Source: Rhodocyclaceae bacterium
GTDB taxonomy: Bacteria > Pseudomonadota > Gammaproteobacteria > Burkholderiales > Rhodocyclaceae
Direction: 5' to 3'
Length of the DNA stretch: 64,000 bases
Assembly: GCA_020445665.1 (NCBI GenBank)
Contig: JAGRGD010000162.1
Coordinates: 1 to 64,000 of the forward strand
The notes below the pieces were generated by a model. It was not told the DNA's origin. It saw only the letters and a list, made by a program, of their open reading frames with translations, and did no database searches. This document shows positions 34,596 to 43,832 of the stretch, in pieces (the stretch's first letter is position 1; each line of letters opens with the position of its first letter). The position numbers were made by a program, and so were the translations under genes.

Positions 34596-35367
34596 TCGCA
34601 TTCCGCAGATCGTTGACCCAGTTGCTGCGGCGCTCCCGCTCCAGAATGGTGTTCTCGGCCCTCGCCATGGCAGCGGCCACGGTGTAGGCGGCAAAGGCGA
34701 GGGCCATCAGGCTGGTGCCGAGGGTGGAAACCGCCACGCCGGCTTCGGGCACATTGAGCGCGATGCCGGTGCCCTGGTGAAGGGTGCTCCACCACTGCAC
34801 CGAAAAATAGACCACCGGCACGTTGACCACGCCGATCAGCGTCAGGACGGCGCTGGCCCGGTCGGCTCGACGGGGGTCTTCGATTGCCATCTGAAGACCG
34901 ACAATCGCCAGGTAGAAGAGGAACAGCAGGAGTTCCGAGCTCAGGCGTGCGTCCCAGACCCACCACGAACCCCAGGTTGGTCTGCCCCACAGGGCGCCGG
35001 TCCAGAGCGCGAGAAAGGCAAACAGCGCGCCGGTGGGCGCCAGGGCGCTGGCGAGGATCGGCGACAGGCGCTGGCGGTGGGTGAGGGTGGGCAGCGACAG
35101 CAGCGCCATGGCGACGAAGATCGCAAGCGACATCCAGGCAGCCGGTACGTGGAGAAAGACAATCCGGAAAGCGTCTCCCTGGTCTACGGCCGGCGCCGCG
35201 ATACCGAGTCCGAGCGCAAGCGCCGCCAGCGCCAGGATGGCGGCCGACAACGCGAACCAGGGTACGAGGCGATGGGCCTGACGGAAGAAATCCCGTGGCC
35301 GGGTTGTGCGCCAAAGCCCGGTGATGCCAGGACTGGCCGGAGGTAGGGCTCGAACGTGGGAAGGCAT
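34582..35367 (-). CDS. ccmC: CcmC, haem handling protein, first copy
   Basis: A 261-residue six-helix protein with WWD motif TWGSWWVWDARLSSELLLF and the conserved HVPAAWMS and WWSTLHQG histidine loops. CcmC presents haem to CcmE. ATG 35367 (MPSHVRALPP) gives a normal length with a slightly long N-terminus. CcmA, CcmB and CcmE are not in this cluster; a partial second CcmC lies at the right edge. Confidence 0.93.
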   Translation of the reverse strand: MPSHVRALPPASPGITGLWRTTRPRDFFRQAHRLVPWFALSAAILALAALALGLGIAAPAVDQGDAFRIVFLHVPAAWMSLAIFVAMALLSLPTLTHRQRLSPILASALAPTGALFAFLALWTGALWGRPTWGSWWVWDARLSSELLLFLFYLAIVGLQMAIEDPRRADRASAVLTLIGVVNVPVVYFSVQWWSTLHQGTGIALNVPEAGVAVSTLGTSLMALAFAAYTVAAAMARAENTILERERRSNWVNDLRNANALG

Positions 35368-35467
35368 TGAAACGTGGGCGCGGAATCGTCGGGTGATGGA
35401 TCGACGAAGCAAACTGTATGCCGAACCGGGCGCCGTGGTCGGGCGCGCGGTGACGCGCGTTTCCGGC

Positions 35468-36145
35468 CTACCTGGGCGTTGCAGGTGCGTCCGATTCCCG
35501 CACCTGGGAATCGGGCTGAGCCGAATCCGGGGAAGGTGGCTGTTCACGGCCGGGAAACTGGCGCATGGCATTGAAGGTCTCCCGCCACTCCCACAGGGCG
35601 GCCTGGGCCTTGCGCCGGTACGGGTCGTCGGCGGCGCCGCGATGCAGGTAGGTCTGCATTGCGTTGATGGCGCCCGGAAGGTCCGACATGGCTTCCAGGC
35701 AGATCGCCAGACCGTAGTAGGCGTTGGCCTGTTCGGGGTGTAGTTCGATGGCGGTGTTGAAGAAGTCGTGGGCAGTACCCCATTGCTTCAGGCCGATCAT
35801 CGCAAAACCCATGTTGACGTGCGCTTCCGGGAGCTCCGGCGCCAGTTGCAGGACTCGGTGAAAGGCCTGGGCCGCATCGTCGTAGCGACGGGCGTGCAGC
35901 ATCACGACGCCCTGGCTGAAGCGCTGGTCGAGTTCCGTGTTGCGCTGATCCTGGGCATTGCGACGCTGTATTTCCACATGGCCGCGAAGGCGGAGGGAAC
36001 TGACCGACTCGACGATGTCGTCGTAGCGGGCGATCAGCAGCCCCCCGATCAGCACGCCTGCGAGGGTCAGGCCGATGGCGCGCGGGCGCGAGTCGACGCG
36101 TGTCTTAGCGGGTGAGCGGGTCCTGGAGTCTTCGGCTTTGTGCAT
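35468..36145 (-). CDS. Membrane-anchored TPR protein
   Basis: A 225-residue protein with one helix (about 24-41, IGLTLAGVLIGGLLIA) and TPR repeats such as RRYDDAAQAFHRVLQLAPEL and EAHVNMGFAMIGLKQWGTAHDFFN. NrfG/CcmI-like TPR proteins hold apocytochromes; a similar role is inferred here because it lies between System II and System I genes. Its start overlaps the end of the oxidase-like gene by 41 bases. Confidence 0.8.
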   Translation of the reverse strand: MHKAEDSRTRSPAKTRVDSRPRAIGLTLAGVLIGGLLIARYDDIVESVSSLRLRGHVEIQRRNAQDQRNTELDQRFSQGVVMLHARRYDDAAQAFHRVLQLAPELPEAHVNMGFAMIGLKQWGTAHDFFNTAIELHPEQANAYYGLAICLEAMSDLPGAINAMQTYLHRGAADDPYRRKAQAALWEWRETFNAMRQFPGREQPPSPDSAQPDSQVRESDAPATPR

Positions 36146-37454
36146 GGGGCCAGAGGCGGCTGAGGATCAGATAGGCGAACATCAGGATGCCGACGGTGGC
36201 GAGCAGGCCGCCAATACCGAGACAGATGCGGGAGACGGTTTCGACGTTCCAGAACAGGCCGAGCTCACCCGGGGTCTTGCGTGGCGCCCCCATCAGGCCT
36301 GCGCCCGCGAGGCCCAGCATCATCAGCAGAATGCCGTAGCCGTAGCAGCCGAGTTGCATCCGGATCCAGCGGCGATCGGGAGGGACGGCGCCGAGGCGGG
36401 GCAGCATGGCCAGCGCCATTGCCATGAAGGCGAGCGTCACGGAGCCGATCGTGCCGTGGTAGTGGGCGGTGACGAGGGTGGTCTGGCCATCGATCAGGAT
36501 GCCCAGGACGATGCCGGCGGAGAGCAGGCCGATCGAGAGCGTGAATCCCGGCAGCGGACGCGTCTGTCCCCGATGGGGGAGGAGCAGGAAACCGAGCAGG
36601 AGTGCAGGCGCAGGCCAGGAGGCCCATTGCATCAGGCGGGTATAGCCGTTGAGGTAGGCATCCGAATCCGGTGGCAGTGCGAGGGCCTGGCCCAGCGCGA
36701 AGAGGAGCGGGACCGCGGCGACGGCGAAGGCCGTGGCGAGTTGCCGTGGCGCTGCTCGCAGGGTGCGGGCGCCGGCCAGTTCGAGCCAGCACACCATCAT
36801 CAGGATCACGAGCACGAATTGCCAGGCATGGCCGGCACCCCAGAAGAGCAGTTCAAAGTAGGCGTGGCCCTCATGCTCAGGCGGGATACGGGCCGCTGCG
36901 ATGGCGAGGATCAGGCCACAGATGACGAAGCCTGCCGCGCCCAGCCACAGGCCGAAGGCGCGAACCTCCCCGTGGGAGCGGAGCGTGCCGAAGGGCAGCC
37001 GCGGCAGGGCGAGGCAGGCGGCCGCGATGACCGCAAGGCCGAAAACGAGGAGGCCGCTCAGGAAGGTCGGCGAATCGATCACCGGCAAATAGTTGCTCAT
37101 CAGCGGTTGCGGCGTACCGATGGCGATGGAGAGGGTGATGCCGAGCGCCCCCAGGCCGGCCAGCCACAGGATGCCGCGATCGAGGGCGGGGTGTTCGCGC
37201 GCCTGGTGAAACGTCCATAGCACGGCGGCGAAGGCCATGAACCAGACCCCCTGCGACAGATTGACGTGTAGCGTGAGGGCCACCTTGTAGAACTCGGCGC
37301 CTGGAAACAGCTGGCCGATGGCGGGCACGCGAGCGAGCGCGATGAGCACCGCGAACAGGCCGGAGAGGGCCACTGACGTTGCCGCAAAGGCCAGCCAATG
37401 GACGGTCAGCCCACGGGACGCTTCGCCGCTCGAATCGGGGCGGGAGCGGCTCAT
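36105..37454 (-). CDS. Haem-copper oxidase subunit I-like protein lacking most CuB ligands
   Basis: A 449-residue protein of about twelve helices, shorter than catalytic subunit I proteins. Helix II has the low-spin haem His in LTLHVNLSQGVWF. GAGHAWQF corresponds to the first CuB His of cbb3 oxidases (GHNAV). TAHYHGTIG corresponds to the helix X pair that binds both haems. The HH pair of helix VII is absent: the matching stretch reads GYTRLMQWASW. It therefore probably binds haem b but cannot form a full CuB site. Its ATG overlaps the CcsA stop. A role in moving electrons between quinone and cytochromes, or in haem supply, is inferred. Confidence 0.7.
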   Translation of the reverse strand: MSRSRPDSSGEASRGLTVHWLAFAATSVALSGLFAVLIALARVPAIGQLFPGAEFYKVALTLHVNLSQGVWFMAFAAVLWTFHQAREHPALDRGILWLAGLGALGITLSIAIGTPQPLMSNYLPVIDSPTFLSGLLVFGLAVIAAACLALPRLPFGTLRSHGEVRAFGLWLGAAGFVICGLILAIAAARIPPEHEGHAYFELLFWGAGHAWQFVLVILMMVCWLELAGARTLRAAPRQLATAFAVAAVPLLFALGQALALPPDSDAYLNGYTRLMQWASWPAPALLLGFLLLPHRGQTRPLPGFTLSIGLLSAGIVLGILIDGQTTLVTAHYHGTIGSVTLAFMAMALAMLPRLGAVPPDRRWIRMQLGCYGYGILLMMLGLAGAGLMGAPRKTPGELGLFWNVETVSRICLGIGGLLATVGILMFAYLILSRLWPHAQSRRLQDPLTR

Positions 37455-38263
37455 ACCGCGCCCTTGTGGGCCGATTCGGACACGAAAGGCACACCGAAGA
37501 AAGTCAGGAAGGCCAGCACGAAGACCGCCACGATCATCCATGCATTGCGGACCGGGTGGGGCCGGAAGGTGAGGCGCATGTGAATTGCAAATGCGAGCAG
37601 TAGCCAGGTGATGAAGGACCAGGTCTCGAGCGGATCCCAGGCCCAGTAGCGGCCCCAGGCGTCCTGGGCCCAGATCGCGCCGGTGATCAGCATCAGCGTG
37701 TCGAAGACCAGCGCCAGCGCCATGAAGCGATAGGCGAGTTCGTCGAGCCGACTGTCGTCCGGCAGGTTCGCAAACCGCCGAATGCCAACGCCGAAACGGC
37801 GCAGCAATACGATGCCGGCGATGCCGAGCGCCACGAGGGTTGCGCCGAGAAACACCTTGGCCATGCCAATGTGGATGTAGAGCCAGGGTGTGCGATAGGT
37901 CGGGGGGAAATGGCCCTCGCCGGGGTGCGCGAGCATGAGCCAGCCCATCAGCACGAACATCACCGGCATCACCACGGCCGCGCTCGGGCGCAGTTTCGGG
38001 ATGCGCCAATAGGCGATCGCGAAGACCAGCATCAGGCTCCAGACATTGGAGTTGAGGATCTCGAACAGGGTAATGAAGGGGCCGTGGCCGATGCGGCTCC
38101 AGCGCATCCCGAGCGACACTGTCTGGAGGGTCAGGCCGAGCACGATCAGGCCGAGCACGATGCGCTCCCGGTGGCGGCCGAGGGCAACCCCGAAGATCGC
38201 GATGACCCCGCTCAGCACGTAGGCGACGATGGCCGCCCAGAGCACCTGAAGTTCGGCTTCCAT
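37451..38263 (-). CDS. ccsA: CcsA/ResC-like System II cytochrome c assembly protein
   Basis: A 270-residue protein of about eight helices with the WWD-type motif WGRYWAWDPLETWSFITW and conserved histidines in RIGHGPFITLFE and the phrase PWLYIHIGMAK. CcsA moves haem across the membrane and, with CcsB/ResB, attaches it to apocytochromes. Its ATG at 38263 is 2 bases after the ResB stop. It sits directly after the 11-haem cytochrome and ResB genes, suggesting a dedicated synthetase. Confidence 0.92.
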   Translation of the reverse strand: MEAELQVLWAAIVAYVLSGVIAIFGVALGRHRERIVLGLIVLGLTLQTVSLGMRWSRIGHGPFITLFEILNSNVWSLMLVFAIAYWRIPKLRPSAAVVMPVMFVLMGWLMLAHPGEGHFPPTYRTPWLYIHIGMAKVFLGATLVALGIAGIVLLRRFGVGIRRFANLPDDSRLDELAYRFMALALVFDTLMLITGAIWAQDAWGRYWAWDPLETWSFITWLLLAFAIHMRLTFRPHPVRNAWMIVAVFVLAFLTFFGVPFVSESAHKGAV

Positions 38264-38265
38264 GT

Positions 38266-39279
38266 TCAGTTGTCCCAGGCTTTGAGGCGGAATTTTCCGA
38301 CGAAGTGCCAGCCCAGGCTCAATACGGCGAGGGCGCTGGTGGCGGCCAGCCAGGGCAGGGTCCAGTCGTAGAACACGTTATATCCCATCCAGGTGCGAAG
38401 ACCTTCAAAGCGCAGTGTGACGCCCTTCAAACTGACCGCGTTGCCGGTGCTCAGTTCGTGTCGAGCGTCGCCATCCCGCACGATCAACTGGTAGTCCGTG
38501 GGCAGTCTGAACTCGGATTTACGCGCCGGGTCGAGGATGACTTCATCGAAATCGAGCAGCATCCACACGTTGCCGCCGGCATCGCCGAGCTGGAGTTCAT
38601 TGGTTTGCCCGAACTCGTTGATCGGGTACGACGGGAAATGCACGACGGTGGTTCGCGGCAAGCTGCCTTCGGATTCAACCGAAAGGACTGCCGCAAAGCC
38701 CTTGTTGTGGCTGGTATAAAAGCGGTACTTGCCAATTACGAGGGGGTGGTGGTCGCCAATGACGCTCTTGCGCCACCGGCCTGATTCATCGAGCCAGCGA
38801 ACGGGATTGCGCGTGGTGTTGCGCTTCAGGCCCGGGTCATAGCCAATCGTGAAACCGTCATGGGCAAAGCGCACCTCCTTCAGTCGGCCGGCATGGAAAG
38901 GCCCGGCATCCACTGTCGTCAAATCGCCGTCGAACAAGGCACCTTCGGTCAACTCCAGCGTACCGCGCAGGTAGCTGAGCCGTCCGAGCGCGATCAGCAG
39001 CAGCAGGGCGCCAAGGCTCAGGTGGAAGACCACCAGCGCGGGCTGGACGCGGAAGGCTGGGCGAGTCGCCAGGGCTGCCAGCAGATTGACCGCCAGGCCC
39101 GCCAGCGGGATTGCCAATGGCCAGCTGCGCCACTCTTCGAAGTTGAGGGCGAGGACGACAGCAGGCGCCAGCAGGACAATCAGGACGAGAGTCAGCCTGA
39201 GCGACGCCAGTGCGCCGAGCGTCCATGAAAAAAATGCGGGCCATGTCGACGCTCTGGCCCGCATGGCGTGTCTGCCCAT
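38266..39279 (-). CDS. ResB/CcsB-like System II cytochrome c assembly protein
   Basis: A protein of about 337 residues with three N-terminal helices (about 20-110), a periplasmic domain and a C-terminal helix (WTLPWLAATSALAVLSLG), the ResB layout in a compact form. It contains FEGLRTWMGYNVFYDW just before the last helix. ATG 39279 was chosen; a TTG at 39288 overlapping the upstream TGA, or ATG 39264, are alternatives, none with a strong ribosome binding site. It is a partner of the adjoining CcsA. Confidence 0.85.
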   Translation of the reverse strand: MGRHAMRARASTWPAFFSWTLGALASLRLTLVLIVLLAPAVVLALNFEEWRSWPLAIPLAGLAVNLLAALATRPAFRVQPALVVFHLSLGALLLLIALGRLSYLRGTLELTEGALFDGDLTTVDAGPFHAGRLKEVRFAHDGFTIGYDPGLKRNTTRNPVRWLDESGRWRKSVIGDHHPLVIGKYRFYTSHNKGFAAVLSVESEGSLPRTTVVHFPSYPINEFGQTNELQLGDAGGNVWMLLDFDEVILDPARKSEFRLPTDYQLIVRDGDARHELSTGNAVSLKGVTLRFEGLRTWMGYNVFYDWTLPWLAATSALAVLSLGWHFVGKFRLKAWDN

Positions 39280-39284
39280 TGTGC

Positions 39285-41846
39285 TCAAGGTGGGCTGTCG
39301 CAGGTGTCGGTCATCCAGTCGGTCGCTCCGTCTTCACTGCTACCGCGGGGGCCGCAGCCCGTGGCGGCCCAGTCGCCGCTGGCGCGGAACTGGTCGATCT
39401 TCAGCATCGCGTTGCGGTAGTACGGGCCGTTGGAATAGGGCAGCGAGCCGTCGCCGATCACGGTGTTGGGGGACAGCCCGACCTCTGGACCGGCGTCGTT
39501 CAGGTTGACCAGCAGCGCCTTGTTCTTCCAGCCGTGGGGCACGGCCACGTGGCACCAGTTGCAGCGGATGCGACTCATCTTGTCGTTCTGGCTGTGGATG
39601 CTGTGGCCATCCCGACCACTGCGTTTGCCGGAGGCGATCCAGAAGCCTGTCCGCGTGCCACCGCCGTTGTTGCCGTAGGCATTGTAGCTGTGGCACTTGA
39701 AGCACAGATCTTCCTGGGCGCCGCTGCCGGTTCCGGTGTCCCAGGGGCCCTTCAGGATGAAGTTGTTGGTGGAACCATGGGGGCCCCAGGGATTGCTGCC
39801 CGAGGGTGCCGACGTACCGTTCGCGGTGTCGGTGCCGTGGCAGTCCGAGCAGTACATCGTTTGGGTACCAACCGCGCCGTTGAACGGGCTCGTCCAGTTG
39901 TTGGCACTGAGGCCGCCACGTGCTCCGGTATCACGACCCGTCGCCGCGATGACCGGGTGCCAGCCGCGATGGTTGTTGGTGCTGAAGTTCGAGCCGGCGC
40001 CGGAGTCGGACGTCGAGCCTTGCTGGCCCGTGTGTCCGATCGGAGCCTGGAACTCCCGCGCCTGATTCGTGTAGCGCGTGTAGTTGGTCCGGCTGGTCTG
40101 GTTGCTCGGGGTCAGGTTGGTCCCGCCCAGTGGCGGTCGCGTGCTGCCGCTCGGAAAACCGTTGTCGTCCGTGTAGCCATAGTCAGAGTGGCACTTGAGG
40201 CAGATCTGATACTCGCGGGTCACGTATGACTGCGCGGCGGAGGTACTCGTGTTGGCGCCCGGGTCTCCCCGTTTGACGATGTAGCTCGAAGGCAGCGCAA
40301 AGAACGACGCGCTGCCATACAGCGGTTCAACGCCCCACTGGCCACGCAGAGCACCCGAGATGATATTGGTGTGTGGGGCCGAGTGGTCATGAGTCGCCCG
40401 AGATCCGCTCGATGTATTTCCCTGGGTCAGTACGCCTGGCAGGCCATTGCTGTTCCGGATGATGCGGTGGGGATTGTGGCAGTCCGTACACTCGGCATGA
40501 CGGTTCGACAGATCGCCAACGCCGAGCGTCTCCCGGGCCTCGAGGAAGTCCTTGCCGCATGCCGAGGTGCTGCCCGTGCAGTCGATGAAGGTGGGGTCGG
40601 AGAACGAAGCGTTGATGTCGTGCCGTTCGGTGTCAGGTGTGGATTGCTCCGACGTGGTGATCGGCATGTGCCGGGAGAGCGAGAAGTCGCTCTCGATGTT
40701 CGGCACCGTGCCCGCGCCCGTGTTCAGGATGCTCGCGCCTGAGGTCGTGTGGCACTGGTAACAGGTTTCCTCGAGGGCAGGGCTGCCGCCCGCCTTCGGA
40801 ACGGACACGCTGTCGGTGCCTTCCCGCAACAGGCGACGCGAGCCTTGCACCGTGTGGGTGTCGTGGCAGTTCAGGCAGGCCGCCTTCCAGACCGGCTGAT
40901 TGTCGGGGAACTCGCGCAGCGCGGCGGCTGCGCTCTTGTAGGTTTCGTCCGCCGTGACCTCGTTCGCATGGACGGAGTACGACCAGCTCGCGTTGCCCTG
41001 ATTCTTGTCGTGGCAGGACAGGCAGATGATGTCCGAATCCGGATTGTGGGCGTCGGTCGGCTGGGCTTCCTGGAAGCGGTTCTGGCGGAGGAACTTCTGG
41101 GGCCCCTTGGTGGGCTCGTCGGTGTCGTACAGGTGCGGATCGTGGCAGCTGGCACACTGGACCTGACCCTCTCCGGACGGCCCGGTGGGTTCGAGCGGAA
41201 TCTCCGGTTTGTAGCCGGCCGAGCGCACGCCGAGGATCGATCCGTTCGCGGGCCACTGCTGCTGGCCGTCCACATCCCGCAACTCGCCGTCGCGATTGGC
41301 GAGGGTCGTATCGAAGGTGACGGAAATGGGGTGATCGTTGGTGAGGTCGGTACCCAGATCGCGGGTAAATCCGGTGTTCTCACCCTGGCCGGCAGGCATC
41401 GTCCCGTCCCCGGCGGTGCCCGACATTGAGAAGGTGACGTCGGTCTGACCGGCCTGGACGTTCACATTGCCGATGGCGAGCGTGCCATCGTGACAGGACA
41501 GGCAGAGTTTGGAGCTGCCGCCGGGTTGGGCGAGCGCCTGGCCGCGGATCACCTCGGCGTCGAGGGTCGAGGATGTGTAGGGCGTGTAGGCCGAGCCGCC
41601 GATCTCCCGATTCCAGAGCGGTGCCGGGGCGCTGGTGTTGGCGGCGTGTGGTGTGTGGCAGAAGACGCAGACCTCGGTCTGCGAGTTGGCGACAACGTTT
41701 CGCGACGGGGCCGTGCCGGTCGTACGCCCGACCGCGGTGGCCGAGAAGTTGTGCTTCGTGGCCCGGATATCGGACACCTTCTCGGCCTGCACCTGAGGCG
41801 CGAGCAGAACAAGGGAGAGCAGGATGAGGCGCAGGGAGAGTGTCAT
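39285..41846 (-). CDS. Undecahaem c-type cytochrome, secreted or outer-membrane associated
   Basis: An 853-residue protein with signal peptide (ending PQVQA) and eleven CxxCH motifs starting at residues 60, 115, 231, 275, 324, 362, 453, 549, 666, 715 and 762. The first four lie in contexts shared with the tetrahaem cytochromes at 50886 and 53160: CVFCHTPH, APLWN, CLSCHDGT, NDHPI, CASCHDPH, FLR. The rest of the chain is extra, with long Ser/Thr/Gly/Asn-rich stretches as in surface proteins. It has no lipobox. ATG 41846 begins the signal peptide. Candidate terminal or outer-surface electron carrier; the electron acceptor is unknown. Confidence 0.9.
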   Translation of the reverse strand: MTLSLRLILLSLVLLAPQVQAEKVSDIRATKHNFSATAVGRTTGTAPSRNVVANSQTEVCVFCHTPHAANTSAPAPLWNREIGGSAYTPYTSSTLDAEVIRGQALAQPGGSSKLCLSCHDGTLAIGNVNVQAGQTDVTFSMSGTAGDGTMPAGQGENTGFTRDLGTDLTNDHPISVTFDTTLANRDGELRDVDGQQQWPANGSILGVRSAGYKPEIPLEPTGPSGEGQVQCASCHDPHLYDTDEPTKGPQKFLRQNRFQEAQPTDAHNPDSDIICLSCHDKNQGNASWSYSVHANEVTADETYKSAAAALREFPDNQPVWKAACLNCHDTHTVQGSRRLLREGTDSVSVPKAGGSPALEETCYQCHTTSGASILNTGAGTVPNIESDFSLSRHMPITTSEQSTPDTERHDINASFSDPTFIDCTGSTSACGKDFLEARETLGVGDLSNRHAECTDCHNPHRIIRNSNGLPGVLTQGNTSSGSRATHDHSAPHTNIISGALRGQWGVEPLYGSASFFALPSSYIVKRGDPGANTSTSAAQSYVTREYQICLKCHSDYGYTDDNGFPSGSTRPPLGGTNLTPSNQTSRTNYTRYTNQAREFQAPIGHTGQQGSTSDSGAGSNFSTNNHRGWHPVIAATGRDTGARGGLSANNWTSPFNGAVGTQTMYCSDCHGTDTANGTSAPSGSNPWGPHGSTNNFILKGPWDTGTGSGAQEDLCFKCHSYNAYGNNGGGTRTGFWIASGKRSGRDGHSIHSQNDKMSRIRCNWCHVAVPHGWKNKALLVNLNDAGPEVGLSPNTVIGDGSLPYSNGPYYRNAMLKIDQFRASGDWAATGCGPRGSSEDGATDWMTDTCDSPP

Positions 41847-41847
41847 G

Positions 41848-42918
41848 CTACTGGGTGTTTCCCAAATACTGGAACAGGACGACCCTGCCATTGAAGGTAT
41901 CCGCGACAAGAATCCGGTTGAAGTCGTCCACCGCCACTCCCGAAGGTAGGTAGAACTTGCCGATCTCCTTTCCGACCCCGCCAATCGGCATGAGGAATTG
42001 CCCATCTTCGTTGAAGATCAACAGGTTGTCGTAGAGAGACTCGACGATGTATACGTTGCCGTCCGTGTCCGTGGCGACGCCCTTCGGGCGAACCAGGTTC
42101 CCTGTATAGAGGCCTCGTCGGCCAACACTCTGGACGAACTCCCCTGACGCGAGATGCAGGATCTGTACCCGGCTGTTCATCGTATCCGTGACATACAGCC
42201 GCTCTCCGGCGAGTGCGAGGTAGGTTGGAAAATTGAACTGTCCCGCGTCGTGTCCGCGCTCGCCGATCGTGCGCACGAGATCTCCGCCCGGGGTGAATTC
42301 GAGGATCTTGTGGGCTTGCGTATCCGCAACGAGCAGGTGGCCGTCGGCCGGGTTTCTGACAAGGCCTGTCGGCCGGCCCAGCTGCCCCTTGCCAATGGCC
42401 GGCAACGGGTCGCCATCCGGGGAAAGGTGGGCGATGATGGCGAGTTCCGCATCGGCAACCCAGAGGCTGCCGTCCGGATCCGTGACGACGCCGACCGGAT
42501 TGATGAACCGCTGGAGGCCGTTGGCGTACTCGAGCAGCCGGAGCTCCCCTGCCACCGGGTCGAAGACGAAGACGGCCGCTCGGCTGACGTCACTTACAAA
42601 CACACGACCGGCCGCATCAACGGCAATGCCCTGTGGACGCTGTAATGTCACCGGATTGCTGCTCGCCAGACCGGCGATCCAGCGGAAGAGGCGAACCAGT
42701 GCACCGTCGGCGTCCGCGTCACGCACGAAATTGTTCTCGCCGATGAGCTGGCCCGCAAACTGGTAGCGGGGGATGTCCGGCGCGGGCGGCCACATGGCCC
42801 TGGCCTGCGCGCTGTCGTCGGCGATGCCGAACTCGAGACGTGCTGGCGCCGAACTGCAGCCAGCCAGGCACAGTGCCAGGATCAGGACAAGGGCCGTGCC
42901 GATCCCGCGGCGCCTCAC
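41848..42918 (-). CDS. NHL-repeat six-bladed propeller lipoprotein
   Basis: A 356-residue protein. A GTG at 42918 overlaps the upstream TGA (GTGA) and begins a lipoprotein signal with LAGC at the cleavage site. NHL blades follow, for example PQGIAVDAAGRVFVSDVSRA, LVRPKGVATDTDGNVYIVES and LPSGVAVDDFNRILVADTFNG. NHL propellers bind proteins or glycans. The paralogue at 51962-53149 is also beside a multihaem cytochrome gene, so a structural or assembly role for the conduit is inferred. Confidence 0.85.
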   Translation of the reverse strand: MRRRGIGTALVLILALCLAGCSSAPARLEFGIADDSAQARAMWPPAPDIPRYQFAGQLIGENNFVRDADADGALVRLFRWIAGLASSNPVTLQRPQGIAVDAAGRVFVSDVSRAAVFVFDPVAGELRLLEYANGLQRFINPVGVVTDPDGSLWVADAELAIIAHLSPDGDPLPAIGKGQLGRPTGLVRNPADGHLLVADTQAHKILEFTPGGDLVRTIGERGHDAGQFNFPTYLALAGERLYVTDTMNSRVQILHLASGEFVQSVGRRGLYTGNLVRPKGVATDTDGNVYIVESLYDNLLIFNEDGQFLMPIGGVGKEIGKFYLPSGVAVDDFNRILVADTFNGRVVLFQYLGNTQ

Positions 42919-43832
42919 TGAACGCCCCCGGGATCCGCGATCGCGAATATGAGCAAGCGCCCGGAGCCACGCTCTGCGAGGATGAGCCGGTTCCGGTCGA
43001 TGGTCAGTGCAGAGACACTCGCGACCCCAAGCGTGTGGACGGGGATGGCCTGGACCTGCTCGCTGGGCAGCAGGGTGTAGAGATGCTGGCCTGCGCTGTC
43101 GAGCAGCCACAGCCTGCCATGGGCGTCGACGGCAAGATCCGTGGCGAGCGGCAACTGACCTTCCGCGATGAGCCGAAGCGGGAGGCCATTCCCGTCGAGT
43201 TCGATGACGCAGGTGCAATCCCGATCGATAAGAAAATAGGTGCGCGGTCCGCGAACCAGGGCCACCGGACTGACGCCGCGGTCCGATAGCGTGGTATTGG
43301 TGCTGATGCGTACGCCGGACCAGGCGAAGGTATGCAGCCGGCCATCGACGTCGGCAACGATCAACTCGTTGCCCGTGACGCTGACCGTGGCATCGACGGC
43401 CTGGGTGAGTTCAAGGTCTTCGAAGTGGCCGCGCAGTTCGCCACTTTCCGAGAACGCGCGAACGCCTGTCCCGTGGGGATCGATGACAAGGAAGTCGGTC
43501 GAGCGGGTCGGGCGCAGGCGCCAGTTCGCCAGTGGTCGAGAGCGGGCCAGCCGCTCCGCGGTCAGCAGCCGTGGGTCAATGCGGTGGAGCTCACCCTTGC
43601 TCCGATCGAAGACGACGAGTTGCTCGCCGGTGGCTGCCACGGAGGCAGGGTCCATGAGCATGACCGGCTTGCCCGGCATACCCGCGTCGGCTGGGCTGGT
43701 GAGCCCGAGCACGGTCTGTTCAAGGATGAGTGGTGCAGGCCGCTCGCCCGTCTCGGCGCGAATTGTCGCGCTCCATCCGATCAGGCCCGCAAGCAGCGCA
43801 GTCCACAGTGTCCTACCAGATACCCGGACCAT
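42915..43832 (-). CDS. Exported beta-propeller-like protein
   Basis: A 305-residue protein with signal peptide (LWTALLAGLIGWSATIRA) and weakly conserved propeller blades such as VTGNELIVADVDGRLHTF and LAVDAHGRLWLLDSAGQ. A cysteine pair (DRDCTCVI) near residue 205 could form a disulphide. ATG 43832 was chosen and overlaps the end of the trihaem gene by 20 bases. Function unknown; it is paired with the NHL lipoprotein downstream. Confidence 0.72.
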   Translation of the reverse strand: MVRVSGRTLWTALLAGLIGWSATIRAETGERPAPLILEQTVLGLTSPADAGMPGKPVMLMDPASVAATGEQLVVFDRSKGELHRIDPRLLTAERLARSRPLANWRLRPTRSTDFLVIDPHGTGVRAFSESGELRGHFEDLELTQAVDATVSVTGNELIVADVDGRLHTFAWSGVRISTNTTLSDRGVSPVALVRGPRTYFLIDRDCTCVIELDGNGLPLRLIAEGQLPLATDLAVDAHGRLWLLDSAGQHLYTLLPSEQVQAIPVHTLGVASVSALTIDRNRLILAERGSGRLLIFAIADPGGVQ

